A DNA stretch of 64,000 nucleotides from Novosphingobium sp. CF614 (GTDB taxonomy: Bacteria; Pseudomonadota; Alphaproteobacteria; Sphingomonadales; Sphingomonadaceae): assembly GCF_900113255.1 (NCBI RefSeq), contig NZ_FOOR01000006.1, positions 1 through 64,000 on the forward strand, given 5' to 3'. Shown here piece by piece: positions 1 through 7,873 of the stretch. The notes beneath the pieces were generated by a model. It saw nothing but the letters and a program-made list of their open reading frames with translations, was not told the DNA's origin and did not search any database. How positions within the stretch are numbered: the stretch's first letter is position 1; every line of letters starts with the position of its first letter. A program made the translations under genes and the position numbers.

Positions 1-1
1 C

Positions 2-109
2 AAGATCGGCGAAAACGACACCGCCAACCTCGGCGACACCTCCACCCTCGCCGACCCCTCCGTCGTCAACCACCTCCTCCATAACAGGCCGCAGCCAGCG
101 ACAGCGTGA
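2..109 (+). CDS. 3' end of an unidentified gene
   Basis: An open frame enters from the left edge and stops with TGA at 107-109, giving the last 35 residues of a protein (ends HLLHNRPQPATA). Almost every third codon base is G or C, as in the real genes of this window, which argues that it is coding. The tail is hydrophilic, rich in Asp, Thr and Asn, with no motif I recognise. Its stop codon lies in the loop of a perfect hairpin (89-127). Function cannot be judged from this fragment. Confidence 0.55.
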   Translation, partial: KIGENDTANLGDTSTLADPSVVNHLLHNRPQPATA

Positions 110-127
110 AGCCGTCGCTGGCTGCGG
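89..127 (+). terminator. 14-bp perfect hairpin enclosing the stop codon
   Basis: Positions 89-102 and 114-127 are perfect 14-base inverted copies with an 11-base loop that contains the TGA of the upstream gene. No run of T follows, so a classical Rho-independent terminator is not shown. It may be a 3'-end mRNA stabiliser or a weak terminator. The same layout recurs at the end of recR (45781-45816). Confidence 0.45.
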
Positions 128-146
128 TCCGAGTTTGGTCGGCTGT

Positions 147-174
147 TTTCGGGGGCACCGGCGTGCCCCCGAAA
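147..174. terminator. 12-bp hairpin between convergent genes
   Basis: 147-158 and 163-174 form a perfect 12-base stem (TTTCGGGGGCAC and its complement) with a 4-base loop. It lies between the forward fragment ending at 109 and the reverse gene ending at 181, so it may serve as a bidirectional terminator. U-tracts are short on both strands. Confidence 0.45.
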
Positions 175-180
175 GTCCAT

Positions 181-480
181 TCAATTGCCAAGCGCTGTCG
201 ACTGCGGGTTCCCCGAACCGATCGCGGCCAGATCCAACTCGACCTGCCTGAATCCTTCCACCGTCGAAATCGCAAGGTCGAGCGGCCTGCCGCCCAACCG
301 GATGCTGTCGAGATTGAGGTAGGCGATCGCCTCTTCCTTGTTGCCCAGCGTTTCCAGGGCGAGCTTCGTCACCAGCCCTTGGCGCCTGGCGGCATCCGGC
401 GGCAGTTTGGGCTTGTTCGAGCGTCGGAAATAATTGTTCTTGGCGGGTGGTCTCGACGTCTCTTCATCGGTGTCTGACAT
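181..480 (-). CDS. MbcA/ParS/Xre antitoxin C-terminal domain protein
   Basis: 99-residue protein; the ATG at 480 is chosen because AAGGA lies 6-11 bases upstream, in preference to an upstream in-frame start. Residues about 35-85 (LGNKEEAIAYLNLDSIRLGG, then RPLDLA and a final VELDLAAI helix) match the toxin-binding domain of MbcA/ParS/Xre antitoxins (DUF2384), which normally neutralise RES-domain NAD-consuming toxins. The N-terminus is short, basic and without an obvious helix-turn-helix. It is the last gene of a three-gene operon whose middle gene encodes a second copy of this domain. No RES toxin is visible in the window, so it may be an orphan or act on a distant partner. Confidence 0.7.
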   Translation of the reverse strand: MSDTDEETSRPPAKNNYFRRSNKPKLPPDAARRQGLVTKLALETLGNKEEAIAYLNLDSIRLGGRPLDLAISTVEGFRQVELDLAAIGSGNPQSTALGN

Positions 481-484
481 GCGG

Positions 485-796
485 TTATCCTTGGGCATGG
501 GGTGAATGCGGCTTTATCGCCAGGCGGCGGATGAGTAGGCTGACCTGCAATTGCCCCAGTGCCGAGGTCATGGCTATTTTCAGCGGCATTCCCGCCAGCC
601 CCGCGCAGGGCGTGTTGAGGAAGTCGTAGGCGGCGCGTCGGCCGCCGAGCAGCAGGAACGCCAGCCGGGAGACTTCATCGCGCCTGCGGCAATGGTCGGA
701 GTCCCGCGGGCAGGCATCCCATTGGCGGCCGATGGAGGAGAACGTCATCCGATGATGACGCAAGTGCGTGGCGTCGGTCCCGGCGAGGCGCCTCAT
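485..796 (-). CDS. second MbcA/ParS/Xre antitoxin-like protein
   Basis: 103 residues. The C-terminal half (LLGGRRAAYDFLNTP, then LAGMPLKIAMTSALG and a closing LLIRRLA helix) again follows the MbcA/ParS/Xre toxin-binding pattern: (L/F)G-x2-x-A-x2-(F/W)L-x2-P, then an L-G-x-P-L segment. The first 40 residues are Arg/His rich and unassigned. Its ATG at 796 overlaps the stop of the upstream 56-codon gene (ATGA), so translation is probably coupled, and only a few bases separate it from the next antitoxin gene. It is diverged from that neighbour rather than a recent copy. Confidence 0.6.
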   Translation of the reverse strand: MRRLAGTDATHLRHHRMTFSSIGRQWDACPRDSDHCRRRDEVSRLAFLLLGGRRAAYDFLNTPCAGLAGMPLKIAMTSALGQLQVSLLIRRLAIKPHSPHAQG

Positions 797-963
797 AACC
801 AGTTTGGATGCTTGAACAGCCCCGCTTCGCGTCGCAGCCGGGCGATCCGCCGTTCATAATGCGCGAAGAGATTGAAACGCGATTGCCGCAAGGCTTCACA
901 GCGCGCTGCGGCGTTTTCGATCAGAGCCACCTGATGGTGAAAGAGAAGCTGATTGAGGTCCAC
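793..963 (-). CDS. 56-residue protein leading the antitoxin-like operon
   Basis: A short frame from GTG (963-961) to TGA (795-793), preceded by a strong AGGAGAG Shine-Dalgarno sequence. The product starts MDLNQLLFHHQVALIENAAA, is helical and Arg-rich, and ends FKHPNWL. Its stop overlaps the next ATG (ATGA). The good ribosome site, the overlap and clean high-GC codon use support a real gene. I do not recognise a characterised family; the pattern suggests a small helical adaptor or regulator that works with the two following antitoxin-like proteins. Confidence 0.65.
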   Translation of the reverse strand: MDLNQLLFHHQVALIENAAARCEALRQSRFNLFAHYERRIARLRREAGLFKHPNWL

Positions 964-1286
964 ATTGGCTCTCCTGAATGCGGGAGCCCGATGGTCTCTC
1001 AGTTACCGGCGTGCGAAAACCTGTCGGCAATAATCCATATATAGGGATCATCGGCATGTCTGGCTAGCAGGCCCTGCCGAGACGGCGGAGATCGGCCAGG
1101 AACGGACAGTGGCAGATTGCATTTTCCGGCGATCATCCCTATGTCGTGCTCGCTGCGTCGCCTGCGACGGGATTTTTACAGCTGCGCTTTGCAGTTTTGC
1201 CTCCCATTTCTAGCTGCCTGGCTCTCATGGCTTGCCGCCGCTTATGCTCGGCCGGCATGGGGCAACGCATTTTCGGACAGGATACA
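964..1286. other. intergenic region between divergent transcription units
   Basis: This gap separates the minus-strand antitoxin-like operon from the plus-strand IF-1 paralogue and must contain both promoters. I see an AT-rich patch around 1030-1045 (CCATATATAGGG) that could be promoter-associated and a small inverted repeat near 1180-1195 (CAGCTGCGCTTTGCAG). No convincing gene or conserved -35/-10 pair can be assigned. Confidence 0.4.
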
Positions 1287-1556
1287 TTGGCCAAAGAAGA
1301 ACTGTTGACGATGGAAGGCTCCATCGAGGAGATCCTGCCTGACGGACGCTTTGCCGTCCTGCTCGATAATGAGCACAAGATCATTGCCTACACTGCCGGC
1401 AAAATGCGCAAGTTTCGAATCCGCACGGTCGTGGGTGATCGGGTGCATGTCGAAATGACGCCCTATGACCTGAGCAAAGGGCGCATCGTCTTTCGCGAGC
1501 GCACGCCCGGCCAGACAGGCGGGCCCGGTCGCAAACGCGGCAATTTCAGAAGATAG
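1287..1556 (+). CDS. infA: translation initiation factor IF-1 paralogue
   Basis: 89 residues with the S1/OB-fold of IF-1: [20 protein letters not shown], then [19 protein letters not shown] and [21 protein letters not shown] at 1287 is taken as the start because the product then begins exactly like canonical IF-1 (AKEELL) and AGGA precedes it; an in-frame ATG at 1257 is less likely. IF-1 binds the ribosomal A site during initiation. The C-terminus carries a Gly/Arg-rich tail ([18 protein letters not shown]) longer than usual. A second, more standard infA lies at 22065-22310. Proximity to a cold-shock gene suggests a stress-related role, which is an inference. Confidence 0.88.
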   Translation: MAKEELLTMEGSIEEILPDGRFAVLLDNEHKIIAYTAGKMRKFRIRTVVGDRVHVEMTPYDLSKGRIVFRERTPGQTGGPGRKRGNFRR

Positions 1557-1592
1557 ACCAGAGCGGCAGGATGCCGCGATTCACAGGATACC

Positions 1593-1742
1593 ATGAATAC
1601 GAATATCGTGGGCGCATCGCGCCGACCCAAGAACAGTGCCGCTTCCCCATGTGGGAAGCCCCCCATTCCCCTCGGCAATGCGACGCGCGGAATGCTTACC
1701 ATCCAAGACCTGCGGCACCTCGTTGCCGCGATGGTCGATTAA
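1593..1742 (+). CDS. 49-residue hypothetical protein
   Basis: ATG at 1593 follows AGGAT with proper spacing and the frame runs to TAA at 1740-1742. The product is Pro/Ser rich at the N-terminus and ends with a short helix (LTIQDLRHLVAAMVD). It lies 36 bases after the IF-1 paralogue on the same strand, so the two may be co-transcribed, and an imperfect hairpin follows at 1752-1793. No family is recognised. Support comes from the ribosome site, high GC at third positions and position. Confidence 0.45.
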   Translation: MNTNIVGASRRPKNSAASPCGKPPIPLGNATRGMLTIQDLRHLVAAMVD

Positions 1743-1751
1743 AGACAGTCC

Positions 1752-1793
1752 CAGCCTCTCCTTTCGCGCGCTTCGGCAAACGAAAGGAGGCTG
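1752..1793 (+). terminator. imperfect hairpin after the small gene
   Basis: CAGCCTCTCCTTTCG pairs with CGAAAGGAGGCTG across a 14-base loop, with a two-base bulge. It follows the 49-codon gene directly and is a candidate terminator for the infA-paralogue transcript, although no T-run follows. Confidence 0.4.
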
Positions 1794-1979
1794 ACACACG
1801 CCGTACAAGGCAGTGACGGGGAAAAGCCTCTGCGCTTGTCGACATCGATCGGCTCCGCAGAGACTGAAAGCCGGGCCAGGTGGCGGCTTCCACCGTCCCA
1901 TCGTTCAAGCAATGACCACCTCGACTTCGACGGCCGCCCCGCTGAACTCGCGGGAACGACGAAGGATTCGGACTTGGCG

Positions 1980-2168
1980 CTAGCTAGCGGCGCGCGCGAT
2001 TTCCTTGGCTTCGCGAGCCCTTTCCGTTTCCAGGATGCGCTCGGACATGGCGCGCCAGGCCGCTTCGGACCGCAACGCGCGTTCGCGCACGTTCTCAAGC
2101 GTCGCATCCGCTGCCGCGACGGCGGCCTCCCGTGCACGGGCTTCACAAAAATCACGGTTCAAGGCCAT
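1980..2168 (-). CDS. 62-residue helical protein downstream of cspA
   Basis: The product (MALNRDFCEARAREAAVAAA and onward) is almost entirely charged/alanine helix, including SEAAWRAMSERILETERA, and could form a coiled coil. It starts 68 bases after the cold-shock gene on the same strand, so a cspA-led transcript is plausible. Similar small proteins beside cspA are, from memory, common in sphingomonads, but no function is established. The high-GC codon pattern and conserved-looking helix support a true gene. The 1800-1979 stretch downstream shows nothing I can call. Confidence 0.6.
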   Translation of the reverse strand: MALNRDFCEARAREAAVAAADATLENVRERALRSEAAWRAMSERILETERAREAKEIARAAS

Positions 2169-2236
2169 TGTTCAACTCCCGGCGAAGGTCAGGGAACCGG
2201 GGACAGGCAGGGCCCGCCCCCAGGGGGCATCCCGGG

Positions 2237-2443
2237 TCAGGCAGCCTGAAGGTTGACGGCGGAAGCCTTGCCGTTGCGTCCGACTTCGATTTCGTACGAG
2301 ACGCGCTGATTCTTCTCGAGCGCCTGCATGCCCGCGCTCTGGACGGCGGAAATGTGAACGAAGCTGTCGTCGCCGCCGCCATCGGGAGCGATGAAGCCGA
2401 AGCCTTTGTCGGTATTGAAGAATTTCACGGTGCCGATCGGCAT
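2237..2443 (-). CDS. cspA: cold-shock domain protein (CspA family)
   Basis: 68 residues covering one complete cold-shock domain. RNP-1 appears as KGFGFIAPD and RNP-2 as DSFVHISAV, the nucleic-acid-binding motifs of this fold. Such proteins bind single-stranded RNA and melt secondary structure. AAAGGAAA precedes ATG 2443. A long leader lies upstream, as is usual for temperature-regulated csp mRNAs, and a small helical protein gene follows on the same strand. Confidence 0.93.
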   Translation of the reverse strand: MPIGTVKFFNTDKGFGFIAPDGGGDDSFVHISAVQSAGMQALEKNQRVSYEIEVGRNGKASAVNLQAA

Positions 2444-2748
2444 GTCTGTTTCCTTTCAAGAAACGGTATTGCCGGCACGCGCAAAGGCGACGGCGGTCGT
2501 GCGTCAAGTCGTCAAGTGAAAGGAAATCGTCGCAAAAGGAGGAAGGGCAGGAAAGTTCTTCCCACGCAAAAGACCAAATACCACCGAAAACCGCCGCAAT
2601 TCGACGTCAGCTATGATTAGCATACCATATCGGCGCCATTGAACCCACACAAAAGTGTTCGGCGATGCCGCTGCAACTCAACCGCGTTTATCCGGCGCTC
2701 TCACTGCATCCAAATCTGGCGCTGAGGCGAAGCCATTGCTGGAACAAC
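2444..2748 (-). other. leader and upstream region of cspA
   Basis: 305 bases without a gene. On the minus strand this is the probable 5' untranslated leader and promoter region of cspA. An AT-richer patch lies at about 2610-2640 and pyrimidine-rich tracts occur just before the Shine-Dalgarno. Long leaders are typical of csp mRNAs, but I cannot identify a specific cold-box or promoter by eye. Confidence 0.35.
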
Positions 2749-2838
2749 TGGCGGAAGCGGTGGGATTCGAACCCACGATACAGTTGCCCGTATGCCAGTT
2801 TTCAAGACTGGAGCCTTCAACCACTCGGCCACGCTTCC
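2749..2838 (-). tRNA. tRNA-Ser (UGA)
   Basis: 90-nt tRNA with encoded CCA at 2751-2749. The acceptor stem GGAAGCG pairs with CGCTTCC, the anticodon loop CTTGAAA gives UGA (serine), there is a long variable arm as expected for tRNA-Ser, and the T-loop is GGTTCGAATCC. It reads serine UCA-type codons. Confidence 0.95.
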
Positions 2839-3016
2839 GTACCGGTTCAGAAGGGTGCTTTTGCCTGACTGCCGGTGCGTTTCCGCGCATAGCTCAATGT
2901 GCCGATGGCGCAAGGGGGTTCGGATCGGTGAAGGGAACGGCGCTTGCGGCGGCTGTTCGTGAGCCTGGTGATCTGGCCATTTGCAAGCCCGGCGGTTTGT
3001 GCGAAATTCGCGGACG

Positions 3017-4051
3017 ATGACTTTACCCCCCAAACTTAAGGCGCCGCGCCTCTCGCTGCTGGCTGTCTGTCTTGCCATCATCCCCTTGCCCCCGATGCAG
3101 GCGGACGCGCAGCAGGAGAGCTTTTCCGCTTATCTCCAGATCGTCGCCGTCCATGCCCGCACCCAAGGGGTGAGCGAAGCGGCGATTGCCGGGGTTCTTG
3201 GCGGCCTGACCCCCAATCAACGGGTGATAGAACTCGATACCGCCCAACCCGGCAGCCAGAACACGCCGCCTGCGCTCGCGCCCTATATCGCGCAGCATGT
3301 GGATGGCTCGATCGTCGGTCGCGGGCGGGCGCGCCATGCCGGCCTGTCGTCGATCCTGCCGCAGATCGAACGGCGTTATGGCGTACCGGCGCCGATGCTG
3401 TTCGCGATCTGGGGGCACGAAACCAATTTCGGCAGCTATACCGGTGATTTCGATCTTGCCCGTTCGCTGGCGACCCTGGCATGGGAAGGGCGCCGGCGCG
3501 CCTTGTTCGAAGGCGAACTGATCGCGCTGATGAAGATGGTCGATCGCGGCATTCCCAGGGCGCAGCTCAAGGGCAGCTGGGCGGGTGCCTTCGGCTATCC
3601 GCAATTCCTGCCGAGCGTCTACTTGCGGCTGGCGGCGGATGGCGATGGTGATGCCAAAAGTGACATCTTCGCCAATCCGGCCGATACCATCGCCTCGATC
3701 GCCAACTACTTCCGCGATGCCGGCTGGCGGCCGGGACAGCCCTGGGGTGTCAGGGCGGCGCTGCCGTCCGGCTTCGATGTCCCTGCCTATGCGACGAAGC
3801 TTTCGGCGCCCAGCTGCGGGCGGGTCCATGCCCGCCACTCGCAGTGGAAGACCGTCTCGGAATGGCGCTCGCTGGGTGTCTCGCCGCTGGCGCCGATCGC
3901 AAGCGACGTGCTGGCCTCGCTGTTTCAACCAGACGGGCCAGGCACGCCGGCTTATCTGTTAACCGGTAATTATCGGGTCATCCTCCAGTACAATTGTTCG
4001 AACTACTACGCCATGTCCGTGGGGCTCCTTGCCGATGAAATTGCCCGTTAA
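3017..4051 (+). CDS. lytic murein transglycosylase (MltB-like, SLT_2)
   Basis: 344 residues from ATG 3017, with an N-terminal signal (RLSLLAVCLAIIPLPPMQAD) for export. The catalytic region FAIWGHETNFGSY holds the conserved Glu (about residue 135) that cleaves MurNAc-GlcNAc bonds in peptidoglycan, and GAFGYPQFLPSVYL with the DGDGDAKSDIFANPADTI block is typical of the membrane-bound lytic transglycosylase B family. No lipobox is visible, so it is probably soluble in the periplasm. It overlaps the RlpA-like gene by 17 bases, which suggests joint expression of two glycan-cleaving enzymes. Confidence 0.9.
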   Translation: MTLPPKLKAPRLSLLAVCLAIIPLPPMQADAQQESFSAYLQIVAVHARTQGVSEAAIAGVLGGLTPNQRVIELDTAQPGSQNTPPALAPYIAQHVDGSIVGRGRARHAGLSSILPQIERRYGVPAPMLFAIWGHETNFGSYTGDFDLARSLATLAWEGRRRALFEGELIALMKMVDRGIPRAQLKGSWAGAFGYPQFLPSVYLRLAADGDGDAKSDIFANPADTIASIANYFRDAGWRPGQPWGVRAALPSGFDVPAYATKLSAPSCGRVHARHSQWKTVSEWRSLGVSPLAPIASDVLASLFQPDGPGTPAYLLTGNYRVILQYNCSNYYAMSVGLLADEIAR

Positions 4052-5003
4052 TCACGCCCTGTCGCTCGCGGCGCTGATGCTGCTGGGGGCTGGCGGAGCC
4101 GGTGCCCGGGACCGTGAGGCGAGGCTGTCGGCCCCGCCGGTCACCGGGCCCGCCGCCGACTATCCGGTGGTGGTAGGCGAGCCCTTTACCATCGGCAGCA
4201 CCGTGTGGACGCCCATCGACCAGCTCAACTACGACGCGGTCGGCTTTGCGAGCATCGGGGAGGCAGGCCTTGTCGGCGTTACCGGCGCGCACAAGACGCT
4301 GCCCCTGCCGAGCTATGTGGAGGTAACGGCGCTCGATACCGGGAAGACCATCCTGGTGCGGCTGGAACGGCGCGGGCCGATGTTCAACGATACGCTGATC
4401 GAGCTTTCCTCCGCCGCCGCGACCCAGCTTGGGCTGGTGCCGGGCGGCCGTTCGCCGGTCCGGGTGCGGCGGGTCAATCCGCCCGAGCAGGAGCGGGCGA
4501 TCCTGCGTGCGGGTGATCGCGCTCCGGAGCGGATGGAAACGCCCGATGGGCTGCTCAAGGTCTTGCGGCGAAAGCTGGCCGACCAGTCCCCCTTGCAGCC
4601 GCCACCCTCGATGCCGCCTTCGATGCCGGCCGGCACGCCGGCCTCGCCGATCGCCAAGCCAGCGCCAAAGCCAGTGGAAATCGCACCGAACTCACCCGGA
4701 AGGGCGCCTGCGCCATCCCCGGTGGCGGCCCCCACGCCTGCCGTATCCAGCAGAAAACCGCTGACGCCTTCGATCGCGGCCGCGCCAGTGCCGAAGGGAG
4801 CGTTTTTCGTCCAGGTCGCGGCATTCTCGGTGGAAGCCAATGCCCGCAAGGTCGCCGCTCAGTTGAACGGCGGCATCAGCCGGGCCGGCAAGCTCTGGCG
4901 TGTCCGCCTCGGCCCGTTCGCAAACCGTGCAAAAGCCGCGCCGGCGCTGGAGAAGGCCAGGAACGCGGGTTATAGGGACGCGCGAATCCAGCCTGCGGAC
5001 TGA
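4035..5003 (+). CDS. rlpA: RlpA-like septal lytic transglycosylase with SPOR domain
   Basis: 322 residues. After a signal peptide (LSLAALMLLGAGGAGA) comes a double-psi beta-barrel region (about 55-150, with YDAVGFASIGEAG and RLERRGPMFNDTLIELSSAA), then a long Pro/Ala linker (about 190-245) and a C-terminal SPOR domain (FFVQVAAFSVEANARKVAAQ, then WRVRLGPFANRAKA) that binds denuded septal glycan. RlpA cleaves naked glycan strands at division sites. The start at 4035 lies inside the preceding gene. The ladder RlpA - carboxypeptidase - tmk suggests one long transcript. Confidence 0.88.
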   Translation: MKLPVNHALSLAALMLLGAGGAGARDREARLSAPPVTGPAADYPVVVGEPFTIGSTVWTPIDQLNYDAVGFASIGEAGLVGVTGAHKTLPLPSYVEVTALDTGKTILVRLERRGPMFNDTLIELSSAAATQLGLVPGGRSPVRVRRVNPPEQERAILRAGDRAPERMETPDGLLKVLRRKLADQSPLQPPPSMPPSMPAGTPASPIAKPAPKPVEIAPNSPGRAPAPSPVAAPTPAVSSRKPLTPSIAAAPVPKGAFFVQVAAFSVEANARKVAAQLNGGISRAGKLWRVRLGPFANRAKAAPALEKARNAGYRDARIQPAD

Positions 5004-5062
5004 TCGAAAGAGCCGGCTCCGCGCATGCAGGGCGCCGGTAGGAGCGCAGGAGAACACGGGTC

Positions 5063-6226
5063 TTGAAGTCGCCGGCCTTGAAGTCGATCGTGAAGCTTGC
5101 CCTGGCGCTTGCCGTTCCGGCGAGCGCCGTAAGCGCCGCCATTCCCGTTCCCCCGGCGGAACTCGCCCCGATCCCGGTCAGCCTGCTGGTCGATCTCGGT
5201 TCGGGCCAGGTATTGGAACAACGCCACCCGGATACCCCGTTCCTGCCCGCCTCCGTCACCAAGGTGATGACCGCCTATGTCGCGTTCGAGGAAATCGGTG
5301 CGCGGCGCCTGTCGCTTGACCGGGTGTTCGTCGAGCGCCCCGAGACGGAGAAAGAGTGGTTCGCCAAGGGCACCAACATGTACCTGACCGTCAACGATCG
5401 GCCGACCACTCGAGACTTGCTCCACGGCATCATGACCGCCTCTGCCAACGATGCGTCGATCGTCCTGGCGGAAGGCCATGCCGGCAGCGTTCCGGCCTGG
5501 ACGGCGAAGATGAACGACGCGGCGCGGCGACTGGGGATGACGCGCAGTCGTTACAACACGCCCAACGGCTGGATGGACGACGGCCGTACTTACGTGACCG
5601 CCAGCGATCTGGTTAAGCTCGCCGATGCGATGGTTATGCGCTACCCTAGGCTTTACCGCGAATTTTCGGGCCACAAGCACTGGTACTGGCGCGACGTGGC
5701 GATGCGCAGCCACGATCCGACGGTCGGCGTCGTGCCGGGCGCGGATGGTATCAAGACGGGATACACCCGGGAGGCCGGCTACAATTTCCTGGGCACGGCC
5801 GAGCGCGATGGACGCCGGCTGGTGATGGTTCTGGCGGGATCGCCGACCACACCCGTGCGCGATGCCGCCGCGCGGGCCCTGCTCGAATGGGGGTTTTCCG
5901 CCTGGGCTCCGCGCCATCTGTTCGACAAGGGGCAACCAATCGCGCGCGCGCGCGTACAGGAAGGAGATGCGCTGAGCCTGCCGCTGGTGGCCAACCGTGA
6001 GGTCCATGCCACGCTTCCGAGCGGCGACACGCGGGCGATCACGCTGGTCGTCCATTATCGCGGGCCGCTGGTGGCGCCGATCCGCAAGGGCGAGCAAGTG
6101 GGCGAGCTGGAGATCCGCGTGCAGGGGCTGGCGCCCGGCCGGGTGCCACTCTACGCGGGGCGCGACGTCGGCAAGGCCGGCGCGCTGGACAGGCTCAGGA
6201 ACGGGCTTATCAACCTGCTTTCATGA
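5063..6226 (+). CDS. dacC: D-alanyl-D-alanine carboxypeptidase (PBP5/6 type)
   Basis: 387 residues, TTG start at 5063 with AGGAG upstream. Signal peptide at residues 1-25. The three penicillin-binding motifs are present: SVTK (Ser64-Lys67), SAN (127-129) and KTG (231-233). This class trims the terminal D-Ala of peptidoglycan stem peptides in the periplasm. After the catalytic domain a beta-rich domain (about 280-370) matches PBP5 domain II, and the C-terminal helix (GALDRLRNGLINLL) may attach to the membrane. The stop overlaps the tmk start (ATGA). Confidence 0.92.
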   Translation: MKSPALKSIVKLALALAVPASAVSAAIPVPPAELAPIPVSLLVDLGSGQVLEQRHPDTPFLPASVTKVMTAYVAFEEIGARRLSLDRVFVERPETEKEWFAKGTNMYLTVNDRPTTRDLLHGIMTASANDASIVLAEGHAGSVPAWTAKMNDAARRLGMTRSRYNTPNGWMDDGRTYVTASDLVKLADAMVMRYPRLYREFSGHKHWYWRDVAMRSHDPTVGVVPGADGIKTGYTREAGYNFLGTAERDGRRLVMVLAGSPTTPVRDAAARALLEWGFSAWAPRHLFDKGQPIARARVQEGDALSLPLVANREVHATLPSGDTRAITLVVHYRGPLVAPIRKGEQVGELEIRVQGLAPGRVPLYAGRDVGKAGALDRLRNGLINLLS

Positions 6227-6873
6227 CCAAGGGACGATTCATCGCGCTGGAAGGCGGGGAGGGAGCGGGAAAATCCACGCAGGCCCGGCTTCTCGCCGAG
6301 GCGCTGCGCGCGCGCGGTATCGACGTGATCGTGACCCGGGAGCCCGGCGGCACGCCCGGCGCCGAGGCGGTCCGCAAGCTGCTGCTCGAAGGCGCTCCCG
6401 GCGACGAGGGGCCGGGTTGGAATCCCCGCGCGGAGGCCCTGCTGTTCGCCGCAGCCCGTTCCGATCACGTCGAGCAGCTCGTAAAGCCGGCCCTGGCGCG
6501 CGGCGCCTGGGTGGTGTGCGACAGGTTCCTCGATTCGAGTCGTGCTTACCAGGGCGGCGGTGGCGGGCTTTCCGATGCGGACATCGTCGCGCTCCATGCG
6601 ATCGGCAGTCGGGGCCTCCTGCCGGACCTGACCCTGCTGGTGGAGGTCTTGCCTGGGATCGCGGCCGCCCGTCTGGCGCTGCGCGACGCCCAGGGCTCCG
6701 ATCGCATCGGTGGGCGCGATAGTGCTTACCACGCGCGCGTTGCCCGGGCCTTTGCAGCCTTTGCCGATGCCGAGCCCGGGCGTTTCGCGCGGATCGACGG
6801 CAACGGTACGCCGGAAGAGACGCAGGCCCGTGTGCTGGCCGCGCTTGCCCCGCTCCTGGCGCAGGCGGGATGA
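6223..6873 (+). CDS. tmk: thymidylate kinase
   Basis: 216 residues. The P-loop GGEGAGKSTQ (11-20) opens the protein, TREPGGTPGAEAVR is the DR(E)PG nucleotide region, and VVCDRFLDSSRAYQG is the dTMP-binding DRY-like motif. It phosphorylates dTMP to dTDP in the cytoplasm. Its start overlaps the carboxypeptidase stop and its stop overlaps holB, both ATGA; tmk-holB pairing is common in bacteria and supports the holB call. Confidence 0.96.
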   Translation: MTKGRFIALEGGEGAGKSTQARLLAEALRARGIDVIVTREPGGTPGAEAVRKLLLEGAPGDEGPGWNPRAEALLFAAARSDHVEQLVKPALARGAWVVCDRFLDSSRAYQGGGGGLSDADIVALHAIGSRGLLPDLTLLVEVLPGIAAARLALRDAQGSDRIGGRDSAYHARVARAFAAFADAEPGRFARIDGNGTPEETQARVLAALAPLLAQAG

Positions 6874-7844
6874 AAAGCGGCAAGTCCTTCATTGGTCAGG
6901 AGGCCGCCTGGCAGGAGTGGCTTGCCGCCGTCGCTTCCGAGCGCATGCACCATGCCTGGCTGCTCTCTGGCGCCAAGGGACTTGGCAAGCGCGCCTTCGC
7001 CCGCGCCGCCGCCGCCGAGCTGGTGCGCGAACCGGGCGGAAAGCTGCCCGAAGCGGCCGCGCACCCCGATATTCATATCCTGGAGCATCTGCCCGCGAAC
7101 GATGACGAGGCGAAGAAGAAGGCGGAGGGCAAGCCTTACCAGGCCAAGCGAAACATTACGGTCGACCAGGTACGCGAGATGATCCGGCGGCTCGTCACCA
7201 AGCCAACCATGGGCGACAGGCGGGCGATCGTCATCGATCCGGCCGACGACATGGAAAAGAGCGCGGTGAATGCCCTGCTGAAAGCGCTGGAGGAGCCCCC
7301 CGGCGGCACTTACTTCCTGCTCGTCACCCACCAGCCTGGCCGATTGCTGCCGACGATCCGTTCGCGTTGCCGAATCCTGCGCTTCGCCGCTTTGCGGCCC
7401 GAGGAACTCGACGCCGTGATCCGCCGCGACGTGCCGCAGGCGGACACCGAAGCGCGGGCGGCGGCGATCGCGGCCTCGCGGGGATCGCCCGGCATCGCGC
7501 TCAACTTCGTCGAGCAGGATCTTGGCACTATCCACCGGTTGATGCTGCGCATTCTCCAAGAAGGCGACGCCGACTTTCACTTGCGCGGTGCCTTGGCCGA
7601 GGAAATGGGCGCGCGGCCGGCGCGCGAACGGCAGATGGCCGCGCTGGAACTGGCGCGCAGCGTGCTGGTGGCCGAACTGGCGAATGCCGCGCGCTCGCGG
7701 CAGTTGCGGATCATCGAGGCGCACGGTACGCTGACCCGGCTCAGCACGCAGGCGCCGACCTACAATTTCGATGCCGGGCTCCTCATAATGGAAATTGGCG
7801 GGTTGCTGGCCTCGGCCGCGATGCCTAGAGAAGCCGCTCGCTAG
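6870..7844 (+). CDS. holB: DNA polymerase III subunit delta'
   Basis: 324 residues. A P-loop-like AAA+ segment (LLSGAKGLGKRAFARA, about 28-44) is followed by the sensor region (IVIDPADDMEKSAVNALLKA, then LEEPPGGTYFLLVTHQPGRL and TIRSRCRILRF), diagnostic of clamp-loader delta'. It forms part of the complex that loads the beta clamp. The zinc-binding cysteines of many delta' proteins are not evident, as in several alphaproteobacterial forms. It sits between tmk and metG, a widely seen order. Confidence 0.93.
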   Translation: MKSGKSFIGQEAAWQEWLAAVASERMHHAWLLSGAKGLGKRAFARAAAAELVREPGGKLPEAAAHPDIHILEHLPANDDEAKKKAEGKPYQAKRNITVDQVREMIRRLVTKPTMGDRRAIVIDPADDMEKSAVNALLKALEEPPGGTYFLLVTHQPGRLLPTIRSRCRILRFAALRPEELDAVIRRDVPQADTEARAAAIAASRGSPGIALNFVEQDLGTIHRLMLRILQEGDADFHLRGALAEEMGARPARERQMAALELARSVLVAELANAARSRQLRIIEAHGTLTRLSTQAPTYNFDAGLLIMEIGGLLASAAMPREAAR

Positions 7845-7873
7845 AGACACCTGAAGAGAAAGCGCGACGCCGC

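Noticed and set aside
5935..5960. CG-dinucleotide run as a possible Z-DNA or regulatory element
   Set aside because: It lies inside the dacC coding region and follows its codon pattern (Ala/Arg codons).
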